Source: Pseudomonadota bacterium
GTDB lineage: Bacteria; Pseudomonadota; Gammaproteobacteria; Acidiferrobacterales; UBA6901
Direction of reading: 5' to 3'
Assembly: GCA_021783175.1 (NCBI GenBank)
Contig: JAJXUF010000164.1
Span: forward strand, 1 to 6,547
Length of the DNA: 6,547 bases
Shown here: positions 5,291 through 6,547 of the stretch, in pieces
Position numbering within the stretch: the stretch's first letter is position 1
How the letters are laid out: each line of letters opens with the position of its first letter
Notes under the pieces: generated by a model
Seen by the model: the letters and a program-made list of their open reading frames with translations, nothing else
What the model was told of the DNA's origin: nothing
The model's database searches: none
Made by a program: the position numbers and the translations under genes

Positions 5291-5932
5291 TCAATGACCC
5301 CGGCCAGCAGGTTCGTCTGCTTTGGCCGCCTTGTTGATGAGGTAGCTCACAACCCGCAAACAGCGCTCCTCACTACCTGCCATGTTTGGGCTGGTGACGT
5401 AGCGGCCGTCCACCACGAATGTTGGCACCGAATCGAAATTGTAATTCACTTCCATTGCCTCGGTGCTGCGCACATCTGCATCGACACTGAACGATCTGTA
5501 GGTATTCAGGAAGCGCTGTTTGTCGACTCCATAGCGCGCGGCAAATACCACAACATTGTTGATGTCGCTCATGTCCTGATGTTCGACATGGATTGCGCGG
5601 AAAAACGCGTCATGCGCGCGATCCAATATTCCGAGATCCTTGAAGGTAAAATAGACCCGCGCGTCGGGCACCCAGTTGGGACCTAATGCGGCTGGGGTGC
5701 GCACGAATTTCGCGCCAGGCGGCAACTTCTTGAGCCAGACGTTTAGCAGCGGCTCCATATGAAAACAGTGGGGACAGCCGTACCAAAAGAACTCGCGCAC
5801 CTCGATCTTCGCGCCGGTCGCGGTTGGCTGCGGTGCGATAACCTTGTAATCGATATCCTGAAGGTAATCCGCATATCCGATTGCGGGTGTAATGAACAAC
5901 AGCAAACAAACTGTTTGAATGATTTTTCTCAT
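5291..5932 (-). CDS. dsbA: Periplasmic thiol:disulfide oxidoreductase DsbA
   Basis: A 213-residue protein that introduces disulfide bonds into exported proteins and is normally re-oxidised by DsbB. A signal peptide (R2-K3, hydrophobic 8-19, cleavage likely GYA|DY after residue 21) precedes a thioredoxin fold with an inserted helical domain. The active site is FFWYGCPHCFHME with C53-P-H-C56, and the cis-proline loop is SVP170-TFVVDG. The NWVPDARVYFT helix and the NTYRSF and C-terminal LINKAA helices fit the family. An additional Cys (C191) lies near the C-terminus. The Shine-Dalgarno is weak (GAGAG 10 nt before the ATG at 5932), which suggests modest translation or a different upstream start, but the signal peptide begins exactly here. 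The gene is divergent from the cyclic-nucleotide-domain gene; no operon partner is seen downstream. Confidence 0.95.
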   Translation of the reverse strand: MRKIIQTVCLLLFITPAIGYADYLQDIDYKVIAPQPTATGAKIEVREFFWYGCPHCFHMEPLLNVWLKKLPPGAKFVRTPAALGPNWVPDARVYFTFKDLGILDRAHDAFFRAIHVEHQDMSDINNVVVFAARYGVDKQRFLNTYRSFSVDADVRSTEAMEVNYNFDSVPTFVVDGRYVTSPNMAGSEERCLRVVSYLINKAAKADEPAGRGH

Positions 5933-6007
5933 GATGCGATCGCTCTCGGTAATTGCAGATCCTGACTTTGAGAGTATTGAAATTATTCGCCCCGCGCAAT
6001 GGCGGTT

Positions 6008-6036
6008 TTGTCTTCGCTCAAAGATTTCAGTATCCT
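6008..6036 (+). promoter_or_regulatory. Sigma-70-like promoter for the cNMP-domain gene
   Basis: TTGTCT (6008-6013) and TATCCT (6031-6036) with a 17-bp spacer, four of six matches each. The start would be near 6043, about 35 nt before the GTG. No comparably good promoter was found for dsbA on the other strand; the best is a poor TTGCGC-N17-TACTCT match. Confidence 0.48.
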
Positions 6037-6077
6037 AACCTGGTGAATTTCACACGCTGGGCTCAAAGGTCATAACC

Positions 6078-6547
6078 GTGACGAAATCGTCGAAGATTGA
6101 ACTCACTCAATTTCTCAATCAGCAGTATCTGTGCCAATCACTGACAGTGCGCGAAATCGAGACGCTGCTCGACTTCACCGAACTCACGCACTTCAAACGG
6201 GGCCAGATTATTGCCGACGTCGGCGAGGTAGGGGAGGCATTGTTTTTCGTAATAAAAGGCGAAGCCTCCTTGTACTACGATGATCGCGGCACGGAACACG
6301 AAATCGGCATGGTCGCGGAAGGCGAACTCATGGGCGAAATGTCTTTCTTCGACCGCCAACCGCGCTCGGCTCGAATACGTGCGCGTACCGATGATACACA
6401 GATCCTGGTTCTGACGCGCGCAATGTACCAGCGCCTGCGCGTGGAACATCCCTATATTGCGGTAAATCTGCTTGAGCATGCGATCATCAGCCTCGATCAC
6501 CTGTTCCGCAGTCTTTCGAGCGACGTCGCCACCTTTTCGCACTACAT
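6078..6547 (+). CDS. Cyclic nucleotide-binding domain protein (partial at 3' edge)
   Basis: An open frame of 156 codons begins with GTG at 6078, with AAAGG 8 nt upstream, and reaches the window edge without a stop. No ATG lies near the N-terminus; the first in-frame ATG is inside the domain. Residues about 20-115 form a Crp-type cNMP-binding fold: FKRGQIIADVGEVGEALFFVIKGEA beta-roll strands (in pieces), then the phosphate-binding cassette GELMGEMSFFDRQPRSARIRA, with G86-E87 and R96-S97-A98 aligned to G71-E72 and R82-S83-A84 of E. coli CRP. The cassette is one residue shorter than in CRP. A long helix follows (about 117-148). By residue 156 no DNA-binding helix-turn-helix has appeared, but the tail is missing from the window. 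It could be a stand-alone sensor or adaptor, or a Crp/Fnr regulator truncated by the edge. Which cyclic nucleotide binds is not predictable here. Confidence 0.85.
   Translation, partial: MTKSSKIELTQFLNQQYLCQSLTVREIETLLDFTELTHFKRGQIIADVGEVGEALFFVIKGEASLYYDDRGTEHEIGMVAEGELMGEMSFFDRQPRSARIRARTDDTQILVLTRAMYQRLRVEHPYIAVNLLEHAIISLDHLFRSLSSDVATFSHY

Overview
The window looks like chromosomal DNA of a betaproteobacterium. The pointers are an outer-membrane porin / glnK / amt nitrogen cluster divergent from ubiK, a DsbA with the WYGCPHC-type active site common in that class, and moderate-to-high GC. This placement is inferred from gene order and protein character; no rRNA or other direct marker is present.

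Layout. From right to left on the minus strand, a nitrogen-status block fills 1-3833: a TorF-type outer-membrane protein (3050-3721), a roughly 1.1 kb spacer, a BBP2-type porin (799-1926), the PII protein glnK (406-744) and the start of the ammonium transporter amtB (1-390, cut by the window edge). The spacer contains a readable control region: two NtrC-type boxes 32 bp apart (2142-2158, 2174-2190) and a sigma-54 -24/-12 element (2063-2078) aimed at porin-glnK-amtB. A second sigma-54-like element (3818-3833) lies in front of the TorF-type gene. The picture is one nitrogen-limitation regulon joining outer-membrane passage, inner-membrane ammonium transport and the PII protein that gates AmtB. 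About 860 bp (2191-3049) has no gene I can recognise, but it holds several dyads, a strong hairpin and one weak ORF with a good Shine-Dalgarno sequence.

Right part. ubiK (3987-4217, +) and a membrane-anchored cytochrome c5-like protein (4335-4823, -) converge on a perfect bidirectional terminator (4286-4312). The cytochrome gene and a tRNA-Arg(CCG) gene (4987-5063, +) are divergent from a compact pair of sigma-70-like promoters. The tRNA is followed by a terminator-like hairpin, then dsbA (5291-5932, -). A cyclic-nucleotide-binding-domain protein starts with GTG at 6078 and runs off the right edge.

No mobile element, CRISPR array, integrase or phage gene is visible. The gene content is of known families. 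The most notable points are the regulatory architecture and the unexplained spacer; I did not find a convincing new defence or enzymatic system.
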